From contig NZ_LMUF01000010.1 of assembly GCF_009766085.1 (NCBI RefSeq), positions 315,026 to 379,025 on the forward strand: a stretch of 64,000 nucleotides of DNA, given 5' to 3'. Under the pieces are notes generated by a model. That model saw nothing but the letters and a program-made list of their open reading frames with translations, was not told where the DNA came from and searched no databases. The first letter of the stretch is position 1; each line of letters starts with the position of its first letter. The stretch comes from Burkholderia sp. S171. Its GTDB lineage: Bacteria; Pseudomonadota; Gammaproteobacteria; Burkholderiales; Burkholderiaceae. This document shows, piece by piece, positions 17,272 to 26,164 of this stretch. Position numbers and translations under genes: made by a program.

Positions 17272-18312
17272 TCAAACGATGGGTTTTAAGAACGACTGGT
17301 CACGGTCCTCACCCGCGTTTCCCCTCCATCGCTGAGGCGTCATCCCTTCCCACTGGTTGAACGCCCGGGAAAATGAGTTGACCTCTTCGAAACCTAAAAA
17401 CCACGCAATCTCGCCCGCAGCGAGATCCGTGCTACCCAGCAAACGCCGCGCTATCCGGTTGCGCACGCGGTCGAGCTGCTGCTGATAACTTGTTCCATCG
17501 AGTGCAAGCTTGCGCTGCAGCGTGCGTGTACTGATCGCGAGCTCCCGCGCCAGCGCTTCAACGCTCGGCCGCTGGCCGCGCATGCTCCGCGCGAGAACGG
17601 CATCGACGTGATCGGTGAAAGTTTGCGCGCGGGCAAGCGCGGCCAGTCCGGCATCGAGTTGCGGCAGCACAGCGGCAAGCAAATCGACGTTATGCGTCAC
17701 GAAAGGCAGCGCGAGATTGGCTGCATCGAATACGAGCACATCGTTCGGGGCATCGAACACGATCTCGCATCCATAATGCCGCGCGAACATCGCCCGGTTG
17801 GCCGCCCGCCGTGTCAGCTCCACGCGACGCGGTTTGATCGCCACACCCGATCCGCGCCGCGCCATGGCCAGCGCGGACGCGAACATGGCGTCCGCCAGCA
17901 GGTCAGGGATAAAGCCATCGGCCAGCAACCAGCGGAACGTGACAGCCGCCTCGTCACGCTGCACGGTGACCACCACTTCCTCCGGACAACTCAGCCGCTT
18001 GTAACGCCCCAACTTCGCCAGTGCCTCGCCGAAATTGGCGGAATGCAGCGCCGCGAGCGACATGGCGTCGAGCTGCCCGTGCGAGGTCTCAGCGCCAATC
18101 CGCAAGCCGATAGCCGGGTCCCCGCTCACCTGCGCGATAGCCTCCCACAGAGCGAAGTATTTCTGCGTCGTCAGCCGCAACCGGCCCGGCTCGGCGTTCT
18201 CGGCCGCCGGCAACGGTAGACCCGCTGCACGGAACGTCCGCGGCACATCCACGCCCAGCGTTTCAAGCCGTGCGATCAGTGCGTGGCTGACCGGAACGCC
18301 ATCGGTTTTCAT
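17272..18312 (-). CDS. AraC family regulator (arabinose-binding-domain type)
   Basis: 346 residues. N-terminal effector domain of the Arabinose_bd type, C-terminal AraC double helix-turn-helix (residues about 245-335) with the usual signature near AAGEIAWFLGFEEVNSFSRA. It follows the SDR gene by only seven bases on the same strand, so they form an operon. Seventeen-base direct repeats 21 bases apart lie upstream of that SDR gene and are good candidate binding sites. Confidence 0.93.
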   Translation of the reverse strand: MKTDGVPVSHALIARLETLGVDVPRTFRAAGLPLPAAENAEPGRLRLTTQKYFALWEAIAQVSGDPAIGLRIGAETSHGQLDAMSLAALHSANFGEALAKLGRYKRLSCPEEVVVTVQRDEAAVTFRWLLADGFIPDLLADAMFASALAMARRGSGVAIKPRRVELTRRAANRAMFARHYGCEIVFDAPNDVLVFDAANLALPFVTHNVDLLAAVLPQLDAGLAALARAQTFTDHVDAVLARSMRGQRPSVEALARELAISTRTLQRKLALDGTSYQQQLDRVRNRIARRLLGSTDLAAGEIAWFLGFEEVNSFSRAFNQWEGMTPQRWRGNAGEDRDQSFLKPIV

Positions 18313-18319
18313 CAGCTTT

Positions 18320-19204
18320 TCAGTCCGTGACAGGCTGCTTAACGATCTCGAGTTTATCGATCACCCCGCGCCATTCGGTGGCATCGCCGGCGTCGGTCGA
18401 CAGGCTCACGTGGCGCCACTTGGCATCCATCGCGCCGCGCGCTTCATGCACTTGTCCCGCGATATGCACCGCGTCGCTGCCGAGCAGCAAACGCAGAGGC
18501 GGTTCGTCCAGTCCCGCTATGCCGAGGATCGCTTGCGCGGCTTTCGCGGGATCGCCGACTGGCTTGTGCGAAGCACGGTATTCGAGCAAAGGCGCCATGC
18601 TCGCAGCGTAGTCGGGGCCGGGCGCGTGGATGGTCATCGAAGAACCGGCCCAATCCGTGCGAAAGCCGCCCGGCTCGACGATCGTCACCTTGATGCCGAG
18701 CGGCGCGACTTCCTTCGACAACACTTCGGAGAATCCCTCCACGGCCCATTTCGCCGATTGATACGCGGCAAGGCCAGGCGAACCGACGCGTCCGCCTATC
18801 GATGAAATCTGGATGATATGGCCGCTGCGCTGCGTGCGCAGGACCGGCAACGCGGCGCGCGTGACGTTGACGACGCCGTAGAAATTGGTCTCCATCTGCG
18901 CGCGGAAATCGGCGTCGTCGCCTTCCTCGATCGACGCCATGTTGCCGTAACCCGCATTGTTGACGACGACATCCAGACGGCCGAACGCCTCTACGGCCTG
19001 CTGCACGGCGGCCCGCGCCGAAGCCGGGTCGGTGACGTCGAGTGGGACGGCGCGCACGCGCTCGCCGTACTGCTCCACGAGCGCGGCCAGATCTTCAGGA
19101 CGGCGCGCCGTCGCAACCAGACGATGACCCGCGGCCAGGACGGCCTTGGCCAATTCCTGGCCGATGCCGCGAGAACTACCCGTAATAAACCAGACTGAAG
19201 ACAT
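18320..19204 (-). CDS. Short-chain dehydrogenase/reductase
   Basis: 294 residues, classical SDR. Cofactor motif TGSSRGIG at the N-terminus, NNAG, and the catalytic Tyr-Lys pair in YQSAKWA. The Arg residues after the second strand (ATARR) suggest NADP(H) preference. Substrate unknown. Upstream on the same strand is an aldo/keto reductase (gap 131 bases) and downstream the AraC regulator, so the three genes form a small carbonyl-reduction module with a divergent LysR gene at its head. Confidence 0.94.
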   Translation of the reverse strand: MSSVWFITGSSRGIGQELAKAVLAAGHRLVATARRPEDLAALVEQYGERVRAVPLDVTDPASARAAVQQAVEAFGRLDVVVNNAGYGNMASIEEGDDADFRAQMETNFYGVVNVTRAALPVLRTQRSGHIIQISSIGGRVGSPGLAAYQSAKWAVEGFSEVLSKEVAPLGIKVTIVEPGGFRTDWAGSSMTIHAPGPDYAASMAPLLEYRASHKPVGDPAKAAQAILGIAGLDEPPLRLLLGSDAVHIAGQVHEARGAMDAKWRHVSLSTDAGDATEWRGVIDKLEIVKQPVTD

Positions 19205-19275
19205 GAGCGCTTCCTTTACGTTGAACGATGAGTGCTGCGTTCAACGGATTCTAGGAGCGCGCGTCCCGCTGCACT

Positions 19276-19313
19276 AATCCGATCGCGCCAACTTGCAATC
19301 GGATCGCGCCAAC
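19276..19313 (-). promoter_or_regulatory. Direct repeats upstream of the SDR gene, candidate AraC sites
   Basis: AATCCGATCGCGCCAAC (19276-19292) and AATCGGATCGCGCCAAC (19297-19313) agree at 16 of 17 positions and are offset by exactly 21 bases, two helical turns. AraC/XylS proteins usually bind such direct repeats. The sites lie 70-110 bases upstream of the SDR start, suitable for activation. Confidence 0.65.
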
Positions 19314-19335
19314 GCCTTGAGTCTGATCCGAACGG

Positions 19336-20340
19336 TTATCCGTGGCGGACTTCGCTGTCGAGGTGGGCCATTTGCGCGGCAGCGTAACGGTCGCCGGCGG
19401 CAGCGCCCTTCGGCACGGCATATTCGATTGCACTGAGATCATCCGGCGTCAGCACGACATCCAGCGCCCCCAGTGCTTCCGTCAACCGGTCTCGCCGCCG
19501 AGCGCCCACCAGCGGCACGATATCCGCGCCCTGTGCCGCGACCCACGCAATCGCGATCTGCGCCACCGACACGCCCTTGGCCTCCGCAATCCGCCGCAAC
19601 GCTTCGACCAACTGCAGGTTCCGTTCAGCGTTTTCGCCCTGAAAACGCGGACTGTGAGCACGGAAATCGTTACCGGCCAAATTTTGCGCCGCCTGCCAAT
19701 GGCCGCTGATCAGTCCTCGCGACAACACGCCGTAAGCCGTCACGCCAATACCGAGTTCGCGGCACGTCGAGAGAATATCGCCTTCGATACCCCGTGAAAT
19801 CAGCGAGTATTCGATCTGCAGATCGGCAATTGGGTGCACGGCTGCCGCGCGCCGGATCGTTTCGGCGCCGACCTCGGACAGCCCGACGTGACGCACGTAA
19901 CCCGCCTTCACCATCTCGGCAATCGCGCCCACGGTGTCTTCAATCGGCACATTCGGATCGAGCCGCGCAGGCCGGTAGATATCGATGTAATCCACTCCCA
20001 GGCGCTGCATCGAATACGTCAGGAAGTTCTTCACCGCGGCCGGTCTCGCGTCATAACCCACCCAACCGCCCGCCGGATCGCGCAGCGCGCCGAATTTCAC
20101 GCTGATGATGGCGGCATCGCGTTTCGTGCCCTTCAACGCTTCGCCGATCAACGCTTCGTTGTGGCCGCTGCCGTAGAAATCGCCGGTATCGAGCAGGTTG
20201 ATCCCGGCATCGAGCGCCGCGTGAATCGTGGCGATGCTTTCGCTCCGGTCGGCCGGTCCGTACATGCCGGACATGCCCATGCAGCCAAGTCCGAGTGCCG
20301 ATACGCGCGGTCCGGTCGCGCCGAGTTGCAGATGGTTCAT
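19336..20340 (-). CDS. Aldo/keto reductase
   Basis: 334 residues, (beta/alpha)8 barrel of the AKR superfamily. Catalytic Asp and Tyr in DTGDFYG and Lys in ISVKFG are present, and the NADPH loop ([12 protein letters not shown]) is near the C-terminus. The catalytic-His position reads YRPARLDP, whereas many relatives have Y-x-x-H-R, so the usual histidine appears replaced. It starts at the ATG at 20340 with GGAG seven bases upstream. Divergent from a LysR gene; the SDR and AraC genes follow. Confidence 0.93.
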   Translation of the reverse strand: MNHLQLGATGPRVSALGLGCMGMSGMYGPADRSESIATIHAALDAGINLLDTGDFYGSGHNEALIGEALKGTKRDAAIISVKFGALRDPAGGWVGYDARPAAVKNFLTYSMQRLGVDYIDIYRPARLDPNVPIEDTVGAIAEMVKAGYVRHVGLSEVGAETIRRAAAVHPIADLQIEYSLISRGIEGDILSTCRELGIGVTAYGVLSRGLISGHWQAAQNLAGNDFRAHSPRFQGENAERNLQLVEALRRIAEAKGVSVAQIAIAWVAAQGADIVPLVGARRRDRLTEALGALDVVLTPDDLSAIEYAVPKGAAAGDRYAAAQMAHLDSEVRHG

Positions 20341-20455
20341 ATGGAGTCTCCAGGGGCTGGTGTCGCGTAATTGCGAGCAGTGAACAGAGTATGCGAGGCG
20401 TTTTGGCGTGCGACAATCCGGCCTTCACAGCACGGGCTGTACGAAAAAACGCACA

Positions 20456-21346
20456 ATGAATGATCCCGATCTCTCCGATCTCAGCGCCTTCGTCGCTATC
20501 ACCAAGGTGCGCAGTTTCAGGGCGGCGGCGCGTTTGCGCGGCGTCTCGGCGTCGGCGTTGAGCGAGGCCGTTCGCCGGCTTGAAGCTCGGCTCGGCGTGC
20601 GCCTGCTCAATCGCACGACCCGCAGCGTCACGGTCACGGAAGCTGGGCAGCGCCTTCTGGAACGCCTATGGCCGGCGCTCGGCGAGATTGCCGGCGCACT
20701 CGATGCGATCAATAGCTTCCGCGACAGCCCGACCGGCACCTTGCGCCTGAATGTGCCGACTATCGTGGCCATGCACGTGCTGCCGCCCATCGTCGCGCGT
20801 TTTCTGGCCGCGCATCCGGGGATCACGCTGGAGGTGGTATCGAACGATACGTTTATCGATGTGCTGGCAGCTGGTTTCGATGCCGGTATCCGCTACGACG
20901 AACGGCTGGAGCGCGACATGATCGCTGTGCCGATCGGTCCGCGCACGCAGCATTTCGTGGCGGCGGGCGCGCCGGCGTATTTTGCGGCGCACGGATGGCC
21001 TGAACACCCGCGCGATTTACTGGAGCACGCGTGCATTGGGCATCGGTTCGCAAGCGGCGTGCTGGCGGCGTGGCGCTTCGAGCGTGATGGAGAACAGGTT
21101 CGATTCACGCCTAACGGGCCGCTGGTCGCGTCGGTGATGGAGCTAGAAGTGGGCGCCGCGACAGCCGGCCTGGGCATGATCTATACGTTCGAGGAATTCT
21201 TGCGGCCAGCCATACAAAGCGGCGCGCTCGTGCCCGTGCTGCACGAGTGGTGGGAGCATTTTTCAGGGCCGTTTCTGTACTACCAGAGCCGCACGCATAT
21301 GCCGGCGCCGTTGCGCGCGTTCATCGACTTTATTAAGGAAGATTGA
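20456..21346 (+). CDS. LysR family regulator
   Basis: 296 residues. The helix-turn-helix (FRAAARLRGVSASALSEAVR) and effector domain are standard for the group that controls oxidoreductases. I use the ATG at 20456; the 16 residues upstream in frame do not resemble LysR proteins. It diverges from the aldo/keto reductase gene across 115 bases, the usual arrangement for a LysR activator of its neighbour. Confidence 0.93.
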   Translation: MNDPDLSDLSAFVAITKVRSFRAAARLRGVSASALSEAVRRLEARLGVRLLNRTTRSVTVTEAGQRLLERLWPALGEIAGALDAINSFRDSPTGTLRLNVPTIVAMHVLPPIVARFLAAHPGITLEVVSNDTFIDVLAAGFDAGIRYDERLERDMIAVPIGPRTQHFVAAGAPAYFAAHGWPEHPRDLLEHACIGHRFASGVLAAWRFERDGEQVRFTPNGPLVASVMELEVGAATAGLGMIYTFEEFLRPAIQSGALVPVLHEWWEHFSGPFLYYQSRTHMPAPLRAFIDFIKED

Positions 21347-21361
21347 ACGCACGCGTGGCAA

Positions 21362-22393
21362 TTACCGTTCTGAGAAAAACGCCCGGACTGCTGCCAGCGC
21401 GTTTTGAACCGCCGCGCTGTCCACATCCAGATGCGTGACCCAGCGCTGTTTCGTCGCGCTATACGCCGACGTAATGCCAATCCCGCGCGCCGCCAGATGT
21501 TCTTTGAAGTCAGCGGCAATCGCGCCGTCCACTTCCACGAACACGATGTTCGTGTCCGGCATCGTGACCTTCAGTTGTTGATAGGCCGCCAAGCCCTTGG
21601 CCAGCGTCGTCGCGTTGGCGTGGTCATCGGCGAGGCGCGCCACGTTGTGCTCCAGCGCGTAAATCCCGGCCGCCGCGAGAATGCCGACCTGCCGCAAACC
21701 GCCGCCCACCATCTTGCGCGTGCGTCGCGCCTTCGCGATCAACTCCGCGCTGCCGACCAGCACCGACCCGACCGGCGCGCCCAATCCCTTCGATAAACAC
21801 ACGGACACCGTATCGAAGCAGCGCGTCAGCGTGGCAACGGGCGTATTCAGCGCGGTCGCCGCGTTGAAGATCCGAGCGCCGTCAAGATGGGTAGCGAGGC
21901 CGTGCCGACGCGCCAGCGCCGTCGCCGCTTCCATGTACTCCTGCGACAAAACTTTCCCGCCGATGGTGTTTTCCAGCGCCAGCAGCCGCGTGCGCGCGTA
22001 ATGCGAATCGTCGGGCTTGATCGAGTCCTCGATCTCCGCCAGCAGCAACGAACCGTCCGCCTGATTGTTCAACGGTTGCGGCTGGATGCTCCCCAGCACC
22101 GCCGCGCCACCGGCTTCCCAGCGATAGCAATGGGCCTGCTGCCCGACGATGTACTCGTCGCCTCGCTCGCAATGCGCCATCAGCGCGACCAGGTTCGATT
22201 GCGTACCCGAGGTCAGGAACACGGCCGCTTCCTTGCCAAAACGCTCGGCCATCACGGCTTCGAGTTGCGTGACGGTGGGATCGTCGCGGAAAACATCGTC
22301 GCCGACTTCCGCCGATGCCATCGCAGCGCGCATGGCCGGGCTGGGTCGCGTGACGGTATCGGAACGGAAATCGTGCTGAATCGGGGTGCTCAT
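21362..22393 (-). CDS. ltaE: Low-specificity L-threonine aldolase
   Basis: 343 residues, fold-type I PLP enzyme that cleaves L-threonine or L-allo-threonine to glycine and acetaldehyde. The N-terminal FRSDTVTRPSPAM, the middle ENTIGGKVL and the PLP lysine Lys202 (CLSKGLGAPVGS) are hallmark segments. The ATG at 22393 has AGGAG upstream; the longer frame adds 12 unrelated residues. Convergent with the LysR gene (15 bases). An AT-rich block begins just beyond its start. Confidence 0.95.
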   Translation of the reverse strand: MSTPIQHDFRSDTVTRPSPAMRAAMASAEVGDDVFRDDPTVTQLEAVMAERFGKEAAVFLTSGTQSNLVALMAHCERGDEYIVGQQAHCYRWEAGGAAVLGSIQPQPLNNQADGSLLLAEIEDSIKPDDSHYARTRLLALENTIGGKVLSQEYMEAATALARRHGLATHLDGARIFNAATALNTPVATLTRCFDTVSVCLSKGLGAPVGSVLVGSAELIAKARRTRKMVGGGLRQVGILAAAGIYALEHNVARLADDHANATTLAKGLAAYQQLKVTMPDTNIVFVEVDGAIAADFKEHLAARGIGITSAYSATKQRWVTHLDVDSAAVQNALAAVRAFFSER

Positions 22394-22985
22394 TGCTGCT
22401 CCTGGTGGGTGGAGCGCGTATTTTGCCACCGTGAGGAGGAAGGCGTTGCGGACTTCATTTGACGATCAAGCTTGTACGGGCGGCAGTTGATGTGTTCTCG
22501 AGATATTGGACTTGTGAGATTGGACTTGAATTTCACTTATATGTTTAGAATCAAGTGTATAGCAGCGTCATCTAACTTATAACATTTAGTAATTATTTTT
22601 TCGCAGTAAAATCAATCGGTTACGATCCATTTCTTTTGTTAAACAAGAACATGGAGAATTTTTGACAAACCACTTTAACAAAGACCGGTTTGGCATCGAT
22701 TTATTGGTTTTAAAACAATCACTTGGTTAGCTTTTCTGCACAACTTTCGAGCCTATGTAGATTGGCGCGGATTTTTAGGAAATATTCGATACAAATCAGG
22801 TGCTTATACGATTTTAATAAGGTAATTTATTGCTTAAAATTCCAACGACCGATCCTCACCAGTTAAGCTCGAAAAACTCTCTCGGCGCAGACCTCAGACT
22901 TCACATCGCGTTGGGTTACTCCCGCGACCGTGTAAAGTTTCAAACATTCAGCCTCACCCATTCACCTGCCCATGCCTGCAAGCCA
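22394..22985. other. AT-rich island upstream of the CobS-like gene
   Basis: 592 bases without a clear gene. Over 22501-22800 I count 100 G/C in 300 (33%) against well over 60% in most flanking genes. ATTGGACTTG occurs at 22505-22514 and 22519-22528. TTGACA at 22662 lacks a good -10. A reading frame continuous with the CobS-like gene opens at a TTG (22830) with AAGG upstream, but its 52 extra residues look non-homologous. The block may be foreign DNA or a silencer-bound promoter. Confidence 0.6.
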
Positions 22986-24197
22986 ATGAACGCGCCCGAA
23001 CCGAAGTTGCAAGACGATCCTCACATTGGCCGCTACGAGCGCTCGACGGGACAGGCCGCCGAGTGGTGGCAGGTGACGCTTTCTGACCGGCCGCAGATGT
23101 ATCGGATCGAACATGGATACGGCGATGGGCCGGGCAATATCGATACGGTCGTCGACTTGGAAAACCTCAAGTCGAAGTTGCAAAAGTGGCATCGGGAGGG
23201 GTTTTTTCGACCCGACGATCCGGCGCTCGCACCGTTGCCCGCGGAAGGACGAACCGGGTTTCTCAAAGAGCTTCGGCGCGCCGTCAGGCAACCGCTGCAA
23301 GCCACGAATCCGGATTCAAACGAAGCAACAACGACGATTGGCCCGGTGGACATGCCTGTCGGCCAGTCTGGTCCGCTCGTGCCGCGCCTGAACCCCGCCT
23401 ATCTCTTTCCCGAGCGTTTTGGCGACATCCTCCAGGATATCGTCGAGAACCGGCGGGTGCTGCTGATCGGCCATACCGGCGCGGGAAAAACGAGCCTGAT
23501 CGAGCAGGTCGCGGCCCGTACGCAACACGGCGTGCTGCGGGCGAACATGAACGGCCAGACGACCATCGGTGATTTCGTCGGTTTCTGGACCGTGAAAGGC
23601 GGCGAGACGCTTTGGGTGGACGGAGTGCTGCCGACAGCCATGCGCGAAGGCCTGTGGCTTGTAGTCGATGAAATCGACTTCGCCGAACCCTCGATCCTCG
23701 CCGTCCTCACTGCCGTGCTCGAACCTCACGGCCGTTTGCTGCTGAAGGAAAAAGGCAACGAACTGGTAGCGCCGCATCCGTCCTTCCGCCTGTTCGCGAC
23801 CGCAAACGCTGTGGGTGCAATGAGCGTTTATCGGCATCTGTATCAGGGTGCCAACCTGATGAACGAGGCGTTCCTCGACCGTTGGCGTGTGTATCTGATG
23901 AATTACCTGTCGCCCGAGGAAGAGGCCGAAGTGTTGATGCGCACGCTTGGGAGCCGCTTCACGCGGACGATGGCGCAAACGCTCGCCGCCATTGCCGCCG
24001 ATTGCCGCGCGGCGTTTGCCCGCGAGGATCTGGCCAGTGCGTTTTCGACCCGCCGCCTGCTCGACTGGGCCGACCTGATGCTGCGTTCCGGCGACCCGGA
24101 ACGCGCTGCCGGCCCGGCGATCTACGCGAAAGTCAGCGCTGAGGACGCCGCGCTGATCCGCAGCATCATCCGGCATCACATTGCGTTCGACGAATGA
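22986..24197 (+). CDS. MoxR/CobS-like AAA+ ATPase
   Basis: 403 residues from the ATG at 22986. An N-terminal segment of about 130 residues of unknown type (EWWQVTLSDRPQMYRIEHGY) precedes the AAA+ core: Walker A GHTGAGKTS (162-170), Walker B LWLVVDEID (223-231), sensor-1 Asn in FATAN (274). The core resembles CobS, the ATPase of the aerobic cobaltochelatase, more than typical MoxR. No cobN or other B12 genes are here, so the role is probably as a chaperone-like motor for another target. It is followed by a CobT-like VWA protein; the pair probably forms one complex. The start is uncertain (weak ribosome site; TTG at 22830 possible). Confidence 0.88.
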   Translation: MNAPEPKLQDDPHIGRYERSTGQAAEWWQVTLSDRPQMYRIEHGYGDGPGNIDTVVDLENLKSKLQKWHREGFFRPDDPALAPLPAEGRTGFLKELRRAVRQPLQATNPDSNEATTTIGPVDMPVGQSGPLVPRLNPAYLFPERFGDILQDIVENRRVLLIGHTGAGKTSLIEQVAARTQHGVLRANMNGQTTIGDFVGFWTVKGGETLWVDGVLPTAMREGLWLVVDEIDFAEPSILAVLTAVLEPHGRLLLKEKGNELVAPHPSFRLFATANAVGAMSVYRHLYQGANLMNEAFLDRWRVYLMNYLSPEEEAEVLMRTLGSRFTRTMAQTLAAIAADCRAAFAREDLASAFSTRRLLDWADLMLRSGDPERAAGPAIYAKVSAEDAALIRSIIRHHIAFDE

Positions 24198-24329
24198 AAC
24201 GCGTGCTTATGCTCAATCAAGTCGGTACTGGGCGGTGTTCCGCGAGCGCTGCGGCGGTTTTCACGGCGGCTGCCGTGTTGAGTGCCGTGGAAGATAGCGC
24301 GACACCATCACGTTTTCCCGGTAACTGAT

Positions 24330-26063
24330 GTGGCCACTTCTGACCTGACCCGCTCAGACACCACACAAGTCATGCTCGGCAAGATGGCGCGCGTGCTGAC
24401 GGGCCGATACGGCGTGACGGTATCGTTCGATGCATCCGGGCCGCGCGTAGACCGCGACCGCATCGTGTTGCCGGAGTTCCCGCCGGGCGCTGCCGGCGCA
24501 GCCGATCTGGACGCGCTCACCGGCCAGCTCGACTTGCTGGTGGCGCGCTCGAAGTACTCGACCATTAGCGAAATCAGGGCGCTGAATCCGGGCGCAACCC
24601 AGCAAATTGCACAAGCGATTGAGGACCGGCGCGTCTGCGAGCGGCTGTTCAATGACTACCCGGGTGCCCGCAAGTTTGTCGGAAAACTGCGTGAGCAAAC
24701 GGCGCAAACCACGCACGCACGCTGGCCGACCCTGGCCTGGCGCGACAAACTGATCTGGTTTATCGATCGCGCGCTCTGGGACGAAGCGCCGGACGTGACG
24801 GAACGCACTCCGGCGCTCATTGCTACGCTCGGCGCCGTAAGCGAGCTGCTGCAGACTGTCCGTGCCAGCCGTTCGACCCTTGAAAGCGTGGCCGGCGCAC
24901 GGGCGCTCGTGGCACGGATCAGGTCGCTGGCTGCCGGCGATGTGAACACCATGATGTTTTCCGCCGACGCCGATGAAGCGCTGGACGCCGAGCAGGTATC
25001 GGGCGATCCGGATGGGCTCGACGCGGCATCGCAGGAAATCTCCGACGCAGCTTCCTCCGATGCCGCCAGCATGGCCCAGGCACCGTCGGACGCCAGCGCA
25101 GAGGCATCGGAAGGAGACGCTCCGGCGCCGCCGATGACCTTCGATATCGACATGATCGATGGCCGCCCTCGCCTGTCTATTCCGCTCACGACCGAATTCG
25201 ATCTCATCACCGACCTCACCGGCCTGGGCGACGCCGCCGCGTGGCGCAACCTGCGCGCGCTCGCCCGCGCGGAAACCGCGCCGTTGACCGCGCGCCTTGA
25301 ACGCGCGTTGAAAGCGGATGAACAAACGCACTGGAAACGGGACCAGGAACGTGGAGAAATCGACCGGCCTGCGTTGGCGAAGCTGGTTGTATCGCCGGGA
25401 TACCGGACACCGTTTCGCGTCAAGCGCACGACCGAGGGTCGCGATGCCGCCGTCACGCTGCTGATCGACCGCAGCGGCTCCATGGTTGGCCGAAAAATTA
25501 CTCTCGCCCGACTCTGCGCCGCCGCGCTTTGCGACGCGTTGATGCAGCTTTCGTTCAAGTGCGAAGTGCTCGGCTACAGTTCGGTCGAATCCCCGGAAAT
25601 GCGCGCATTTTATGAGCAGAAGCTAGCCGAAGGCGTGGATTTGAACCGTTTCAACCGGCGTGTCGAACGGCTGGACCTGCAGATCTACAAGCGCTTCGGT
25701 TCGAACAATCCGATGGGACTAAGCGCGATTGATTGCGGTCACGAGAATCCGGACGGCGAGGCGCTGGCGTGGGCCGCCGAGCGTTTGGCCGCGCAACGCG
25801 CCGGCCGTCGCATCCTGATGGTGTTATCCGACGGCTATCCCGCCACGGGCGATGGTCATCCCGTGATCTTGCGGACCGACCTGCGGGCGCGCATCGACCA
25901 GATTACACGCTCTGGGATCGAGCTTATTGGCGTCGGACTTCTCGACGATGCCGTAGAAAAGTTTTATGCGCATAACATCGTTGTGCGCAAACTGGATGAA
26001 CTTCCCACGATGGCGTTTACCGTACTGAGCCAACTCCTGCTCAAGCGCGGCACCAGGCGTTAA
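24330..26063 (+). CDS. CobT-like VWA-domain protein
   Basis: 577 residues from a GTG at 24330 (a second GTG 16 codons earlier is possible). The N-terminal half has a CobT-like start (VTVSFDASGP, IVLPEFPPGA), a helical middle and an acidic Ala/Ser/Asp-rich linker (about residues 210-265). The C-terminal VWA domain has the metal-ion-dependent adhesion motif DRSGSMVGRK near residue 380, NPDGEALAWA and LMVLSDGYP. In CobT this domain couples the ATPase ring to the metal-inserting subunit. The HE-rich motif of many CobT-like relatives is not visible. It lies 132 bases after the ATPase gene, same strand. Confidence 0.88.
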   Translation: MATSDLTRSDTTQVMLGKMARVLTGRYGVTVSFDASGPRVDRDRIVLPEFPPGAAGAADLDALTGQLDLLVARSKYSTISEIRALNPGATQQIAQAIEDRRVCERLFNDYPGARKFVGKLREQTAQTTHARWPTLAWRDKLIWFIDRALWDEAPDVTERTPALIATLGAVSELLQTVRASRSTLESVAGARALVARIRSLAAGDVNTMMFSADADEALDAEQVSGDPDGLDAASQEISDAASSDAASMAQAPSDASAEASEGDAPAPPMTFDIDMIDGRPRLSIPLTTEFDLITDLTGLGDAAAWRNLRALARAETAPLTARLERALKADEQTHWKRDQERGEIDRPALAKLVVSPGYRTPFRVKRTTEGRDAAVTLLIDRSGSMVGRKITLARLCAAALCDALMQLSFKCEVLGYSSVESPEMRAFYEQKLAEGVDLNRFNRRVERLDLQIYKRFGSNNPMGLSAIDCGHENPDGEALAWAAERLAAQRAGRRILMVLSDGYPATGDGHPVILRTDLRARIDQITRSGIELIGVGLLDDAVEKFYAHNIVVRKLDELPTMAFTVLSQLLLKRGTRR

Positions 26064-26128
26064 GCCATTTTTTACTGCCCTCACTTCGCCCTCAAGATCA
26101 TCCCGCCCTAAAAAATTAATTCAATAGC

Positions 26129-26157
26129 TTGCTAACGAATTGTTGTCGAAATACAAT
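26129..26157 (+). promoter_or_regulatory. Promoter and operator of the first MarR gene; predicts a leaderless message
   Basis: TTGCTA (26129-26134), 17-base spacer, TACAAT (26152-26157). The ATG at 26165 begins eight bases after the -10, where transcription should start. ATTGT (26139-26143) and ACAAT (26153-26157) form an inverted repeat within the spacer and -10, a possible MarR operator. Confidence 0.6.
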
Positions 26158-26164
26158 GCGCGCC

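Noticed and set aside
22986..26063. Cobaltochelatase CobS/CobT for B12 synthesis
   Set aside because: The resemblance is to the ATPase and VWA parts only; no cobN or other cobalamin gene is in the window, and the CobT-like HE motif is not visible.
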